Source: Spirodela intermedia
Taxonomy: Eukaryota > Streptophyta > Magnoliopsida > Alismatales > Araceae
DNA length: 64,000 bases
Assembly: GCA_902729315.2 (NCBI GenBank)
Contig: LR746275.1
Location: forward strand, 560,501-624,500
Reading direction: 5' to 3'
Part shown: one piece after another, positions 36,613-50,922 of the stretch
Layout: each line of letters begins with the position of its first letter
Numbering within the stretch: the first letter of the stretch is position 1
The notes under the pieces: model-generated
The model's input: only the letters and a program-made list of their open reading frames with translations
What the model was told of the DNA's origin: nothing
Databases searched by the model: none
Program-made: the position numbers and the translations under genes

Positions 36613-37990
36613 ATGAGAGAAGAGGAGGATGAGGCGATGAAGAAGGGGAGGATGGAGGGACGGAGAAGGGGGGAGGTGGAAATGGACGATCTGGCCGCGT
36701 GGATTGGAGAGGGGCCGCTAATGGAGCAGAATAACGCAAGCGAGTTCTACTGCCTCCAGGCCGACGACTTCAAGAACGGGCCCCTCGACCTGGTCAGCCT
36801 CCAGCAGGAGCTCTCACCGCCGCTCGACTTCCCTCCGCTGCCGCCGCCGCAGTCGCCGCCGCGAGGCTTTCCGTCCGCCTCCGACGAGGCTGCGGTGCAG
36901 CTGCCGAGTTCCTCGGAGATGATCCACTTCCCGGCGACTTCGAATTCCTCTTCGATCTCGTCGTCGTCCACCGAGGCTGCTAACGACGGCAATCGGAGCA
37001 AATCGGCGGCGACAGTGGAAGCCGAAGCCGGGGAGGAGGAGGAGGAGGAGGTGAAGCCGAAGCAGATGTGAGTAGGAACGAACGATTCTCGACTACTTTA
37101 ATTATTTTCAGATTTTTCGAGCAAAAATGCCTCCGGCTACTTTAATTCTTCTGCGCCTTCTATCACCTAGCGTTGTGGCCCAATTTACAGCGCTTGCTTC
37201 CCCATTTCAAAGATTGGTTTCCTCTCAAGTTCTGTATCCGATCCTAATCTAATGCGCGCTCTTCGTGCTTGCAGATCAAGGAAGGGAGGTGGTGGCAAGG
37301 GGAAGAAGGGACAGAAGAGGCAGCGAGAGCCGAGGTTCGCGTTCATGACGAAGAGCGACATCGAGCACCTCGACGACGGCTACCGCTGGCGCAAGTATGG
37401 CCAGAAGCCGGTCAAGGACAGCCCTTTCCCAAGGTCAAGGATAGCCCTTCTTCTTCTTCTTCTTCTTCTTCTTCTTCTTCTTCTTCTGCTTGAATTGGAG
37501 GAATTAAGCTAGCGGATGATGAGAGATATGGTACCAGTGTGGTTGGTGGTTTGACGGTGATTCTGGTTTGCATGGGTGCAGGAGCTACTACCGCTGCACC
37601 ACCGTCAGTTGCGGGGTAAAGAAGAGGGTGGAGAGGTCGTCGGCGGACCCGACCATCGTCGTGACCACCTACGAGGGGCAGCACAACCACTCTAGCCCCG
37701 CAGGCCACCACCACGGCGCCAGGCTCCACCACGGTAAGCCCCTCGCTGCCTTTGGAGAGTCGCCGCCAACGCCGCAGCACTACAACTCCGCCTACTCCCT
37801 CCCACTTCAGCGACTGGGTTCCCTCCAGCAGCCGTCGCCGTCGCCGCCACCGGCGCCATATCCTCCTTTCAATGCCGCTGGCGGGAGGGTCCCTCGGGAA
37901 GAGCTCTTCCCTGGTTCTTCGTCCAGGGACCAGGGCCTTCTCCAGGATCTCCTTCCGCAGAATTTTGTTAGGATGAGCAGGGAGAGGTGA
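36613..37990 (+). CDS. WRKY transcription factor, group IIc, complete
   Basis: Exons are 36613-37067, 37275-37433 and 37582-37990 (TGA), 340 residues in perfect phase. The N-terminal 150 residues are acidic and Ser/Pro-rich, with a Glu run near 143-147. A basic [22 protein letters not shown] stretch precedes the single WRKY domain: WRKYGQK at about 190-196, and zinc ligands C210-X4-C215-X23-H239-X1-H241, a C2H2 finger of group IIc spacing. The second intron splits the arginine codon in PFPR|SYYRC, the classic conserved WRKY intron site. The C-terminus is Pro/His-rich. It should bind W-boxes (TTGACC/T) in the nucleus; the closest subgroup by motif is that of WRKY48/57/23/71. The exact orthologue and the process (defence, drought, development) cannot be told from this. 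An in-frame ATG further in (about residue 14) is possible, but the first ATG is used. Confidence 0.96.
37434..37581 (+). other. Conserved WRKY-domain intron with donor-side duplication and (CTT)n
   Basis: The intron begins GTCAAGGATAGCCCTT, a near copy (one difference) of exon sequence at 37411-37426, 23 bp upstream. A CTT run of about 40 bp follows at 37448-37488. The acceptor is GGGTGCAG|G at 37581. Confidence 0.9.
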
Positions 37991-38439
37991 CGGCCTTTGC
38001 TGTCCCTCCCTCCTCCTCCGTTAGATTTATCTCTTTATATACACAAAGCACACGCTGTGAATTATCCTCCCACATCCTCCACCAGATCCACTCCTATTTC
38101 TTCAACGGCACAATCAATCATCGCCCTCTTCTCCTCTTCCTCTTCTCCTTCGTCATCGGTCGCCATTCAATCGTCTGCTTCTCCTCTCTATCGTCGTCAT
38201 CGCCCTCTTCGTCCGCCTCTAAATCCGCTGTTTCGTTCCTTCGCTTTGCCCATCAGATGCCGAGCGTAGGAAGAAGGGAGGTTCGCCTCCTTCTGCCCTG
38301 CCTTGGCGGCGATGATCCGTCTGGATAGTCTTAGACTAAGTCAACTCCCCTCCACCATGGCTGGGTGGGTCTCAGTTATCATTTTTTTATGTCGGGGGAG
38401 TTGACGTCCTTTCCACCGCGCTGACTGCCGCTCTCTCAG

Positions 38440-38441
<2 letters not shown>

Positions 38442-38475
<34 letters not shown>
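38442..38475. repeat. (GA)n microsatellite
   Basis: An uninterrupted 34-bp run about 450 bp after the WRKY stop codon. Confidence 0.93.
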
Positions 38476-38478
<3 letters not shown>

Positions 38479-38873
38479 TCTGACTCGGTTGAGGTTGCCC
38501 AGAGAGCGAGGAGAGAAGCTCGCGGAAGCTACTCAGAACTTAACCGCTTGGGGAAACGCCCCTCAGTCGCAGAGAGGGCCGCTTGGTCCCGTCCCTGTCC
38601 GTCTTGGATGGCTCGCACGCAGTCTCCGCCCCCCACCCATGCAAGCCTGCCATCTGTTCCACTGACGTTACCTCTCTCTCTCTCTCACGTACGTTCACTC
38701 TGTGGGCTATAGTTACATCGGAAGCGCTCTCTCGCTCTAGGAACACCACTACAACTCCGGCGGGTGCGTGGAGATGTACTGTTCCTCAGACTTACAATGG
38801 AGCGAGAAAACGGAGGAAGCCGTTGCATGGAATAAGGCTGCGAGGCAGTGGTGGGAGGAAGGCTGGGAGAACG

Positions 38874-38876
<3 letters not shown>

Positions 38877-38907
<31 letters not shown>
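38877..38907. repeat. (GA)n microsatellite
   Basis: An uninterrupted run about 265 bp beyond the SEC6 stop codon, possibly in its 3' UTR. Confidence 0.93.
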
Positions 38908-38911
<4 letters not shown>

Positions 38912-39169
38912 CCGAGGTCAACTTCAGAAGAGCCACGAGTTGAGGATGCCCAAACTTCGAATAAAAGTTATAAATCCTCAAAAACTGCTCAACAATGGAT
39001 GACGGTGAACAAGAACCGGGGTGTGCAAGCCGCTGGACCAGAGAGTCAGAACTTCCGCCGGCGAGGGAGAGAGAGAGAATAATACATGAGTTGACCGAGG
39101 GTAGAGAAATCACTCTAGAGATCGGGGAGTCAACCCATTATTCTACCGAAAGTCAAAATCCTGGCGGAC

Positions 39170-42100
39170 TTAGGACTGCGCGAGCTTCCTCCAGAGGGAT
39201 CCCTTGGGCGCCGCGAGGGATTTGACCTTTCCGAAGACAAATCCCGCCTTCGGGGGGTTCCCCCCCACAAGCGTGTTCTCGTAAATCTCTTTGCACTCCT
39301 GAACCACCTGTTGCATTCCCAGGAAAACACCCACATGCTTGGTCATTCCATCCCACCAACCCAGATATTCTCTCTCTCTCTCTCTCTGTGTAGCTGGTTA
39401 GCGAGAGAGAGAGAGAGAGAGTGCATATGAGTGGGTCACTGGTATCCTACAGAAGAAACACGAGAGAAGGAAACAGCATTACCTCCTTGGCGTCCTTCCG
39501 GGGAATACCCTCTCTCAATGCAACGAGTTTTTCGACGACCTCCGGCTGCATCACCTGGATCTGTTAGATCGATGATCCAAAAAATAGCTAAAAAAAAAAA
39601 GAAAGGAAAAAGGAGAGCGAAGAAATCTCTTCCAAAGCGTGAATGGAATGAACGAACACACCGGGCAATCGGGCTGGTGCTCGAGGATGTTCGTGTACAC
39701 GAGCGTGAAAGAATCCAGGCTCTCGGCAGACGCCAGCTCCCTCAGATCCACCATAATTCTCACCCTGTTCTCAATTTTCTGCCAGAAGACGAAATCCTAT
39801 GAGCACCAACCCAAGCCAAGAATACTTCTCATCCTCCTCAACCTCATGCACACAGCAGCAAAGCTTTTAGTACTAAAGCAAGAAGAACACGAGGATCTAC
39901 CCTTAAAGAAGAGGATCCAGCTTACAACTCGAAAGGACTCAACTACCTTGGTTTACCCATCTGGGTAATACCAAGGCAGCCCCATCTCTGTCTGGACCCA
40001 GCTCACTAGCCCAAGCGGAGACGACCTTGAGGATGGGATCAAATCATGTGTGCATGAAACTAGAGGGACCTTTCGTCGTAGGAACGAATCCATGCCAGAA
40101 AATGCGACAACTTGAATGCAGGACTTGGTGTCTTCATCTTCTAACACTAGAATGGCAGTTTCAGTACAGTTCAGATTGCATCCAGGATAAAGTGGGTGAT
40201 GTGTGTCCCACTTGGGCACAGCGAAGAGAACCATTCTGGGTTACTGAGATCCATCAGCAAGGCCTCTTACAGAAGTTCATCCAGGAGCAAGCGTAAAACT
40301 ATCAAGAATCAATCATCAGGCGTGTTCAATGCGACATGGACTACGTCAGTGAACATTAATATTATCAAGATCTGAGCCATCAAGCAAGATAATCAGGGAA
40401 CAAGACAAGAACCAAGTGAATCACGAGAGAGGAGTATACTCACCGATATGTTAATGTGGTCCCTGAAAAAATCCATAAGAACTTCCTCGTCCAACCTCAT
40501 GCGCTCAATCGTTTCTTCTTTGATGTACGTCTTCTACAATTGCAAATTGTAAGTATTGAAACGAACCGTGAAAATTGTGAGAGTCACTACCAATATTGTG
40601 TTAATGCAAGGTGAATCAGAAAATACAAGTAAACCTGTGTCAGGAGATGATCAATGTAGATAACAATGCTTTCCTCCAAGCAAGCCTCGACAAATCTCTT
40701 AAAGGATCTTTCTTCAATATACCTAGAGAGCAGCAAGAGAGAACGCCAACCCAGAGGAAATCAAAGCATGAAACTTGTTCCAGTGCCTCTGCAAGGCATT
40801 GAAATGGGGCATCCAAAATAAAATAAAATCGATCTTCAACCTCCACCAAGCTGCCATGGGAGATGCCAGCTCTAAGGGTGGTGCATGTTGATGTTTAATA
40901 TAATAGTACAAAATATTTATCCAAAAAGAGGATTACCAGTGGTTCATCAAGAGATAAACATGAGCATCATTATCAAACCATCCAACATGATATATCCCAG
41001 CATGCTATTATAAATGATATATATATATATATATAACCTGTAATTCTATAAGAGAAAAACAAAGAATGGGACAATTAAAAATCCAACATTTTGCAAATCA
41101 CAGAGTTAACATGATGCTTATCTACATGTGACCATATTCACAGGGTGCTCCTTTCTTTACCGGCTAATGACAAGACAGGGAAAAATGACTTGACTTGCAT
41201 CAGAATCAGAAGGAAAAGGTTATTCAAAGATGAAAGGGTAGATCAAAGCTGCTCAACCTTATAATACGGCAAAAGTGATCCCTGAAACTACTACTAAAGC
41301 CATATAAAAAGCCGCCTGATAGCTGGCAACATTTGCATGCCATATCTCTTTGTGAGTCCCTGAGGATCTCATGTGATCCGAGGCTACTGTTGAATACTGA
41401 TGACTAGTTGGCTGTAGAAAAGGAGATTTGATCAGGAAGCCATGAAGAACGTTGTCCCAAATGGCAACCCTGATTCCTAGATTTTTGCTATTAATTAAGT
41501 GAAATTTACCAACAACAGGTGAAACACCTCAACGAAGAATCCCCGTTAAGTCAAGCATGTCCAATTCTCAACTATGTAGATGCTGCTTATAACTGTCTCT
41601 TTTTAATAGAAACTGACTTTGGCAACGGTGAAAAATAAAAAATTAAGCTATGATTTCCATCACAGGGAGAAGAGGAACTGCATTTTCAATAAATCTCTAA
41701 ATACCATGTCTATTCTCTCAGTAGAACAGTTGAAGACGAATAAAATTTTATTACATTACAATTATAGACGTCCTATGCTATAAGACTCCAACAACATTAA
41801 ACCTTTCTCTTTAGTAAATCATAAACTTTTATGTAAAACAAGAAAGATGAGACAAAGGACTTACATTTTCACGTCTCCAAAGTAATCACCAAATGTTGCA
41901 ACAAGGTACTCAGTAACCAATCCATCAAGCCAATCTGAAACATAGTGGTAACTACTTCAAACCTTAAATACTTCATTCGAAAAGAAACCCTTCATATCTA
42001 CAGCATATGAGAGAAGCAATATTACACGGTGTGGCTAAATGCCCATGGATCAACGACTAAAAGCAACCCTTAAAAAAATCTCACTGTTTCCCCGAATAGG

Positions 42101-45100
42101 AAGCCTTGGCAACCTCCAGAGATGGTGGCAAAGCAATGACTCTCAGCAAGAACGGTGCAAAGCGCAACCAAAGCTAACAGCAAGGGAGGGAAATCAAGTT
42201 TCTAAACGTTCAAGTAAAACCACTACATGAACACAAGTTACGATGGTACTCAAATGAGATTGGCCGGAAGAATAGGCCAGGTTGGTCTGATCCAGATTAG
42301 ATAGGCCAGACCGACCTAATCAGGGGATCAGATCTGCCAATCTGAAGGAAGACCCTGATTAGAGTTGAAGAATGAAAGGAAAGGTATTTGCACTCCCAAA
42401 AAGCGTATTTTTGCCTCAAATTGAATCTTGTAGTGTGCATAAACATCTATTTACCAAAATGCGACGTTGAGCAAACGGGTTTAACTAAAAACGTTTACAC
42501 AACTCGGAACTTAACCCCAGACCCCAATACCACGTTTCGCATGGGTCTTCTCCTTTATTTGAGGAGGGGTTACTGTTCATCAGCAGGAAGCCTGCCAATG
42601 CAGCAGCCAATGGTAACCAATAGATGAGTTATTTTTCCTCTCCTTTATTTATTTACTATCATTCCTCGACATTCTCCATTCCTATTCTTTCCCCATTACA
42701 CAATGTTGTCAAGTTACGCTTTCTGTATTCTTCCTCTGATAGCAGCACAATTGCTGGAAACCGGTGGACACGTTAACAGAAGGTCATATCAGTTGGAAAA
42801 TAAAACCTCTCCCGAGTCTACTACTGGCATGTCAATTGAATTGGCAAAGTCAATCTTATTTGCTAAACTGACTTAAATATTCCAGCCGAAATCAGAACAT
42901 CCCCCCCTTCTCCCCCCGCCTCCCAAGAAACAAAAAGGGATGCACATCATGCCTAACCACCAGACGAAGCCAGATGAGAATCAAACATACATGAAACAAG
43001 TCCAGTACAGACAATACATATGAGCAATTCCTCCAATCATCCAACAAGGGGAGTCCATGTTTACAGCGGAGGATATGGTGACCGTGTCAATGAGAAGTCG
43101 GTTGAATGGCTCTCCACCATAATTAAGCAAAGGGCGGCACAATGTACCAGGGTACTGACGCCTGGGGAAGGAAGATGCCCTATCCCTAATGAAAATACAA
43201 TCAATGGGCTCTGGCATGATGGAGATGAGATCGCAGGTGACCCCAAAGGCTGCAAATAAGAACATTAAGGAGGCCAATGTAAAGACTCTGTCAGCCATGT
43301 TCCATGTATAAGAATCTCGTGCCAAGATCATACTAGACAGTGGACCAAATATGCACAGATCAAGCCAGTCAAGGGGCCCATTTAGTCAAGACGATCAACA
43401 GTCATTGCTGATGCTAGGGCTATTCATTTGCACCTCAGACTAACCCAAAAAGAAGTCGTGTCAGTTGGCACGGAATAAAGCACAAGTATTGATTCTATGA
43501 TCACAAATGATACACCAAGATGTACCCTTGGATCATTGTAATCGTAGCTTTGAAACAATAAGTCGCACATCGTCTTCAAAGTAGAAAAGAATTTAGTGTA
43601 TGACAACCATAAATAAGAAGTATTTTGGCGTATACCATGCATGTTGAAATGCAAAGACTGATAGTATTCATAGCATTTCACGTGAGCTTCAAAAGAATGT
43701 AAAGAATCGAGTCAAATGGAAACTTTCAGCTCTTTATCAACTATTTCACTGAAACTAAAATCTAAAAAGCTTCCTGAAACCTAAAATAACCTCCTGAAAT
43801 AAAAAAGGATAGACCATACAAGGTGAAAGATGTTAATTTCAACATGGAATATTGAGCCACTACCACATCACACAAACCCAGAGAAAATCAGAATGTGTAT
43901 GAGAGATTAACTAGAAGAAAACGTTGGTCCTAAATGAAATGGGAACTAAAGAGGAGAACCTACTTATATCTCTAGGTGTCTTCGTATCCTAATATCCATG
44001 AAATATAGTTTGATTAAAGTTCCAGAGAAGCTGGAATGGACACATGCATCATACTGAATCCCATAGAGAGTATGATATGAAGTCTAAATGTCCACAAAAA
44101 TTGCAGATAAATTTATATGAAGATTTGGAGATTGTTCGAGCAAAAGCAGGGCGATGAGAAAAATAAAAAATATGACGATATTTTCAAAGAAGAAATTAAA
44201 TTACCTTTTTGATAGAGTTTAGCAAGCAACTCTTGGACACCAGGATCCTCAAAGATGACACTAACAGTTCGATGAATAGCTTCCTAGCATTGCGAAACCC
44301 ATTTCAAATTCATTGAGCAATAATTCGTTAAGAAGATAAAAATATTTAACATGGATATATTTATGCTACAAAACACTGTATTGACTATCCTAACAAACAG
44401 CTATAGTGACTGCTATCAAGAATCATAAAATCCTGAACTACATCTGAATGATGCTTTTGCAGTATCTAAGGCAACTTAATAAGGTACGTAAACACTTATT
44501 AATGATTAGAAATTTTGGATCCAAAAATTTTGCAAAATTTACTAACCCCCGGTATACCAGACATCTATGCAGCATGATTACAAGGTAAACTTTTTATGAC
44601 AAGAGCTAAAAGTCACATATGATCAGTTTTGTGATAGGAAAACTGTCTTATTAATTGTTAGCTTGATCTGTGCGACCCTCTCAAAATTCCACGGGAAGGA
44701 GCCTTGTGGAGGAGAAAAGATCACATTGCAAAAAAATAGGAATATCAAAAAATATTAAATCAAAGAGAATCCCCTCAGGAAAAAGGCTGTCATTTTGAGA
44801 GAACTTTCAGCATACTAAGAACAGACAATATTAATTACGTTCAATCGTATGGGATAACTTTTATGGCCTCCAAAACTGATGGGATACCAACAACCTTAGT
44901 GAGAACATTCTGGGCAAGATGCACCATTTCGATTCTCATGGTTAGCTTGTGTCACTGATTGAATGCAATAAGTGATAGTACCCACTAACTATTTTAAGTT
45001 TTGCTGACAAACAATGGAAGCATAAGAGTATTCTGCTGGTTGAACTTGACCAATGAACTGAACCTTAATTTTTTTATACATAACGGTAAGGAAACTTTAG

Positions 45101-48100
45101 TGTGAAGAATAGTTTATTGCACACCACCGACATATTAATTGCAGAGATGGCATCGCTGAAAAAATACCACCACTCATGCTCTACTGATATCTGTGCTGTC
45201 CGTTAACTGGCATGATGGTATGATCTATAGCTAGAGGAAGACTAGGTGGTGACAATATGACTTGTTTTAAGTTAACAGGAACGAGGTTGCCCAGAAGTAA
45301 CATTGTTAATCAAAAAAATACATTTTATGTGAAAACAGTTGAAGTTCCTCACAAGCATTAAAGATAGACAACTAACCTTTGCAACCTCAAGAAAGCCTTT
45401 GCAAGTATCTTCAAAATTGACCTGTCACATCAAAATAATAACTATTAATAACCCGGGATGCTGTACCTGAAGGACCAAATTGCACATGCCATTTTAATGA
45501 TTTAATGAATGTCAACACAGCTGAGAGGGACCGCAGTCATGGATAAGGTTGTGACAGGAGCCGAACTCCTTGTAAAATGAGGGGTATTACCAATATCCAG
45601 GGAAAAATGGACAAAGGCAATGCTAGAGAAACGCATATAAATCAGTAAACTCAGCACTTATAATTCACCTCACGTTTGGCCAACAACTGAAAACTCCAGT
45701 AAGCTAAAATCACTGAATGATATGCGGAATTCACCAGGAGGTGAATAACAAGTGCTGAGCTCGCCAGAATTTTCACGCATGGATAAACCAAACTATTCTA
45801 GGCTTCAACTCATTTTCTTTCCCAAAAGATAGAAATTGACCAACTCATTCCAAGAGCTGCTTTCGGAAACTATTCCTAGGCCTATTAGAAGTTGAGTTAA
45901 GTTTCTCATAAGCTAGTCAGACGTTGTTTGAAAGCACAGCATCATAAAGCTACCTAATGATAACTAGTACAAATTATCCATTATTACAATTACATGTGGT
46001 TTGAGAATGTAGCATTTCATGAAGAATAAAACCTAATGAAATAACATGACGAATATTTATCCGAGTATTTAACCATAGAACCTGACTGCAGAATCTGAGA
46101 GCGATGTCAGCTCTTACAAAAGATGAATGAGAGTCAAAAAAAACTAGTGATATATATTCAACACAAAACTACTAGTGGGCAAATTTTATCGATACAGCAT
46201 GGCTACAGTTGCCTTACTAAACACTTTCATATGCAGAAAAAACAACAAGAAATGGATAACTCATTGCCTAATAATCTAATACTCCATACACTGCCTAATC
46301 ATTGGCATAAAACTTGTCAAAAATAGAAATCCAGCTAAGCAGCTTAATTTCTACCATTTTTTATAAAAATGTACTAGAAAAGACAATGAATGCACATGAA
46401 AGTTCACTGTTATGGCATGTATGAAAACCTGCTCAGCATAATTTGATGGAAGAGCCTCTAAAGTGCTGTTACTCAGCTCTGATGAAAGTTCATAGCAGTG
46501 CAGATTGTTGTTGATCTGATGACAAGAAATACAAAAACAAATTGAATAAGCTAAGCTCTTATAATGGTCTGAAAGAATTTCGATGCCTGGAAAACATTAA
46601 AGTTACCAACCACTGCACATAAAGGTTCTAAGCCAATATCAGAGGCAGGTTCCTCAAGCCTTTGCCTTTCAGCAGCTTGAAAATCAATCATTATCTAAAT
46701 CAAAATAAAGAAAACTGGTAAGGAGAAGAAATCAGCTTTGAAAATTAAGATAGAAATCTTTAGTATTCATCAATCAATGAAAAAACAAAAAAGTTGAAAT
46801 TAAAATAACATTAGCCATACTTCAAACAAGAGAAAATATAGTAATAGGTAACATATAGGAGACAAAGTTATTAAACACAAGCACTAAAGCTATAGCTATT
46901 TGCATTACAATGGTATACCTGTATAACAGCAAGTGCAATGCGATAAAGCATAACATCTGTGCTGTTTTCGCGGACAGTTTGCACATGCTCCCCTAAAATC
47001 CTAAACACTTCAACAGCAGCCGGTGTATATAGTTTTCCATCTTCTGTCTTCTTCGGAGGATGTATCTTGTCAGCGTCTAGAATATTTGTGTACCATTTCT
47101 ACATGAGACATAGAAGGAATAAGAACCTTCTGATCTTAATTTTTTCATATATCGCTCTGATCATCAAGGTTTAGAAAAGTACAAGATAGATAGGATGCAT
47201 CACCTGTGTAGTTTCCTGCACCCGTTCAACATATGCATTCATAAGAGGATCCATTGCACCACTTTCAGAACAAACTTGTGCTAATGACTCATCAACACCA
47301 AGTTCAATCAGAGCATTTTGATACTCAACAACCCAACCTGTCACCTAAAAGATGCCCACGGAGATATTAACAAAAGGGAAAGATGCTTTCTAGTTTTACA
47401 TAGAACAATAGAATATGCATCTTTCAAATCATGTAGATAAATTGAATTTACTAATATTCAACTTATCCCACGAATCCTGGTTGTCCCATTGCCAACAAGA
47501 GTCAATAGACATCTAATAATGACATAGTTACGAGAATGAAAAAGGGTATGTGATGCAACAGTCTTTAATGAAAAAGAATCACGCATGCCTGAAACCATCA
47601 ATAGTACCTTTAAAATCTCAATATTAGACAGTTCATTTGCCCGGTTGCTAAGAAGTCGAAGCATCTGAATAAACCTCTCAGTGTACAGATTGACCATGAG
47701 CTGAAAAATTTCATATCTATAACCATCAAAGTAAACACTCAGTTAATGGCAGGGAGAAGAAGAGAGAGCAGGGGGAACATGCAGATGCTAATATAATTGC
47801 CATCATTACACCCCATTACATTGTCATCTTGGGATAAACCAGCCAGTCCGGACAAAATGCATGCAGTAAATTCTATCATGCAATCTTGGGGGTTTGATCA
47901 GAATCAGTTACATCCCTACCAAGACAAGCTGATGCCTAACTAGAAAGGTCTCAGAGTGAGGAACCATGTTCAAAACCAATTGCAAAGAACCAGTTTCAGA
48001 ACTGAGCATTCAAAACCAGAAAAATTCTAGAATCAGGCACAATGTTGTGGATTTGGCAGATTTACCGACTGCAAAGAACCAAAATCAAAGAATCTGGATT

Positions 48101-50859
48101 ATTATAAGACTATCCTTCAAATGCTTCTGATTTCTGCAGACAATACTCCTATTATGACATGGAATACAATGTTACATAAACTAATCTTTTACATTTTGGA
48201 CACAGCAAAATTGCGAAAAATTGAATTTCAGGCCTTGAATTAACAAGCCACAAAATTTGGAGTTGTGGGAGAATGGAAATTGGGCCTTGAATCCACAAGG
48301 CCCGAATTTCCCCACTCCTTGAATCCGCAAGGATTGATTTGAAGGATCCTTACATCCACAACAACCAGAATAGCTCCCGTGAATCAAGAAGGGTTGCTTG
48401 AATCAACAAGCAAAAGAGAAATCACTCAAAGAGAACGAAAAAATTTGCAATATCAAGATGTCCCTAGGGTTACAGTGTGGTGGCCTTTAAATAGGCTGAG
48501 GATCAGTTATGGTACCCCTAAAAATCGGATCAGTACAGGAAACAAATTCAGAATGACTTAAAAACAGGACAGTAATTAAAACTAAGACTCTGGTATGTTA
48601 TTCACGCGCTTTATTTCGGCCTAATCTGATTTAGGGTCCTTTTAAGCCTCCTCATCTTTGTAGCTCACACTTCATGTTTCTAGGCTGCTTGGCCCACCGT
48701 TTTCGGCTTTCCTTGGTTCTGTGCATGCCGTTCTACATCATTTTTTACAACTTCATTTGAAGCCCTAAAGTTCATCATACGTTAGAAAAGCTAAAACCCT
48801 GCGTTTATCACATAGCTTCTCAAAAATCGTGGATTTAACATTTACATTTTAACACCATCCTACATATCTCTTTTAACACCATTACTCACTAATTCAACAA
48901 ACTGATTAATCTATAATAAATATTCATTTATATACATTTTTTAAAAAGTGGTCCATATAACACATTCAGAGATAGAGCACGGTAAGAGTTGGTCAACTGA
49001 TTCGTTTCCTCATATAGTAGTTCAATGCTAGATACTTGAGGAGCTCCTTTACCAACAGATTCAGCCAAATTCATCCTTGTTGTAAATATAAAGATCGGCA
49101 CTTATGCAAGAATAACAGATCAAGATGGGAATGTTTTCGGGAAAAATATGCACTCAAAAAGCCGGAGCATTTAATGACTTAACCCAGTGAATAATAACAA
49201 ATTGTAATCCTTCATGAATATTTGAGATGATTTTCCATCAGATTTAATATAAGTTACACATAATGAACACAATGGTAGAGAAATTACATTTAATCTGCCA
49301 AGCCACACAAAGTAACGACAGTAATAGATTAATTGGGACTACTCAAAATACCATGAAGAAAATAGCACACAATTAACTCTGGATGGGACAAACATATGGC
49401 TGAAAACAGAATGGCCAAGGCAATAGTGTGAAGAGGAGAAAGGGAAAAGGAACTAAATGAAAAGCAAACCTTGGAGGGAAACAAGGAGCGACATAATCGT
49501 AGATATCACCCAGTTCATCACCAATCTAGTAAAAGAACAGTATCAGTGTTTTGAATAAAATATAACATCTTTTGAATCAGATACTAAGTCAAATATATTT
49601 GTGGCTGTAGTTTAGAAAAGTTGTAGAATTCCCAGAATCCAGCAATTTAGATTATCATGAGGCAGTCAGAGAAAGTAAGATTTGTCAAACATCTTTCATA
49701 TATAACATCGTATGCAAAACTTATAAAAATCCATCCATAACAATTAATCAATTTTCTAAAGTAAAGAAAGATCAAACTGAGAACGCACCCCATAATCAAT
49801 GTCATATTCCCTTGGTCAAGAAGCATTACCAGATGCATATGATGATGGTTTCAACTGTTTCAGACATATGCTGTATTATATTTTCGAAGAACAAACTCTA
49901 AGCAGCTTAAACCAAATATATTGCTGATTGTGAGCGTACATAGCGAGAGGCAACCTCGAATTTGACTACTCAGTGCATTATAGGGTCACTAAAGAATCAT
50001 AATTGTATCAATGACAGAGAATTCGCGGACTATACATACGTTTGCAATGATGAAAATCATGTTGTACACTCACTTTCCAGAAACATCTGATCTCAAGTCT
50101 CCACATCCTAATAATGAAAAATGAACGAGTACAAGACAGTCGATTTTTCAATGAATGATTTTCTATGAGCTTTTTAAACAACGAATAGAGAGAGCTGCCA
50201 CATTCTGCCCCTTCACCGAAATCAGCGGCAGTTGCCACTGGGAGAAGTATTGAATTGATAGGATCCATTAATGGGTTTCAAAAGCAGAAAAGCAAGGTCA
50301 GGGAGTCTAGAGAGAAGATATGTTAAGGTTCATAGGTTTCTACTTCTTGGAGCACCTCTAATTATTGTGCCTCAGGTCTCTCTTTATTATCTCACGTGCC
50401 ACGTGTCATGTTTTTCCTTTCCTGATTTCTGGTGTCTAGAACCTTCTGGGAGGGTCTGAATTAAATACCAGATCCCTGCTGTGAGTTGTAACAGGAGAAA
50501 CATTCTTCCTCATTCTTGACTTCAATCTCCACCCATCTTGGGCGCGCATGAATACTTTGTCAAGTGCACTAGGAAAGTGAATGAGGATCGACACGACAAA
50601 AATTATAAAGTATCCAAAAGATCAAACGAAACAGGAAAATTTTCTCCTAAGAACATTTCAGAAATGATTCTTAATATGATATCAACTTCCACAATGATGA
50701 TCATGGTGAACAACAATAATGATCGCTTGACAGGAGAAAGGTCCTGTATTTATAGAACAAATAATGGCATTAAAATTTACCGTTAATGATGACAGTAATA
50801 TTTATAGAACAAGTTATGGGGACAGTTACCTGTAACTAAAAGATTGAGATTCTGGACAG

Positions 50860-50922
<63 letters not shown>

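Larger units (their letters stand above)
37991..39169. other. Convergent spacer between the WRKY and SEC6 genes
   Basis: It contains the WRKY 3' UTR, followed by GA/CT tracts (38442-38475, 38877-38907) and W-box-type sites near 38338, 38918, 39092, 39130 and 39151. The right end is the SEC6 3' UTR (minus strand). Open frames here are dominated by GA repeats (Arg-Glu) and are not supported as genes. Confidence 0.6.

Noticed and set aside
38768-39082. Arg-Glu-rich frames between WRKY and SEC6
   Set aside because: They are produced by GA microsatellites and show no conserved motif.
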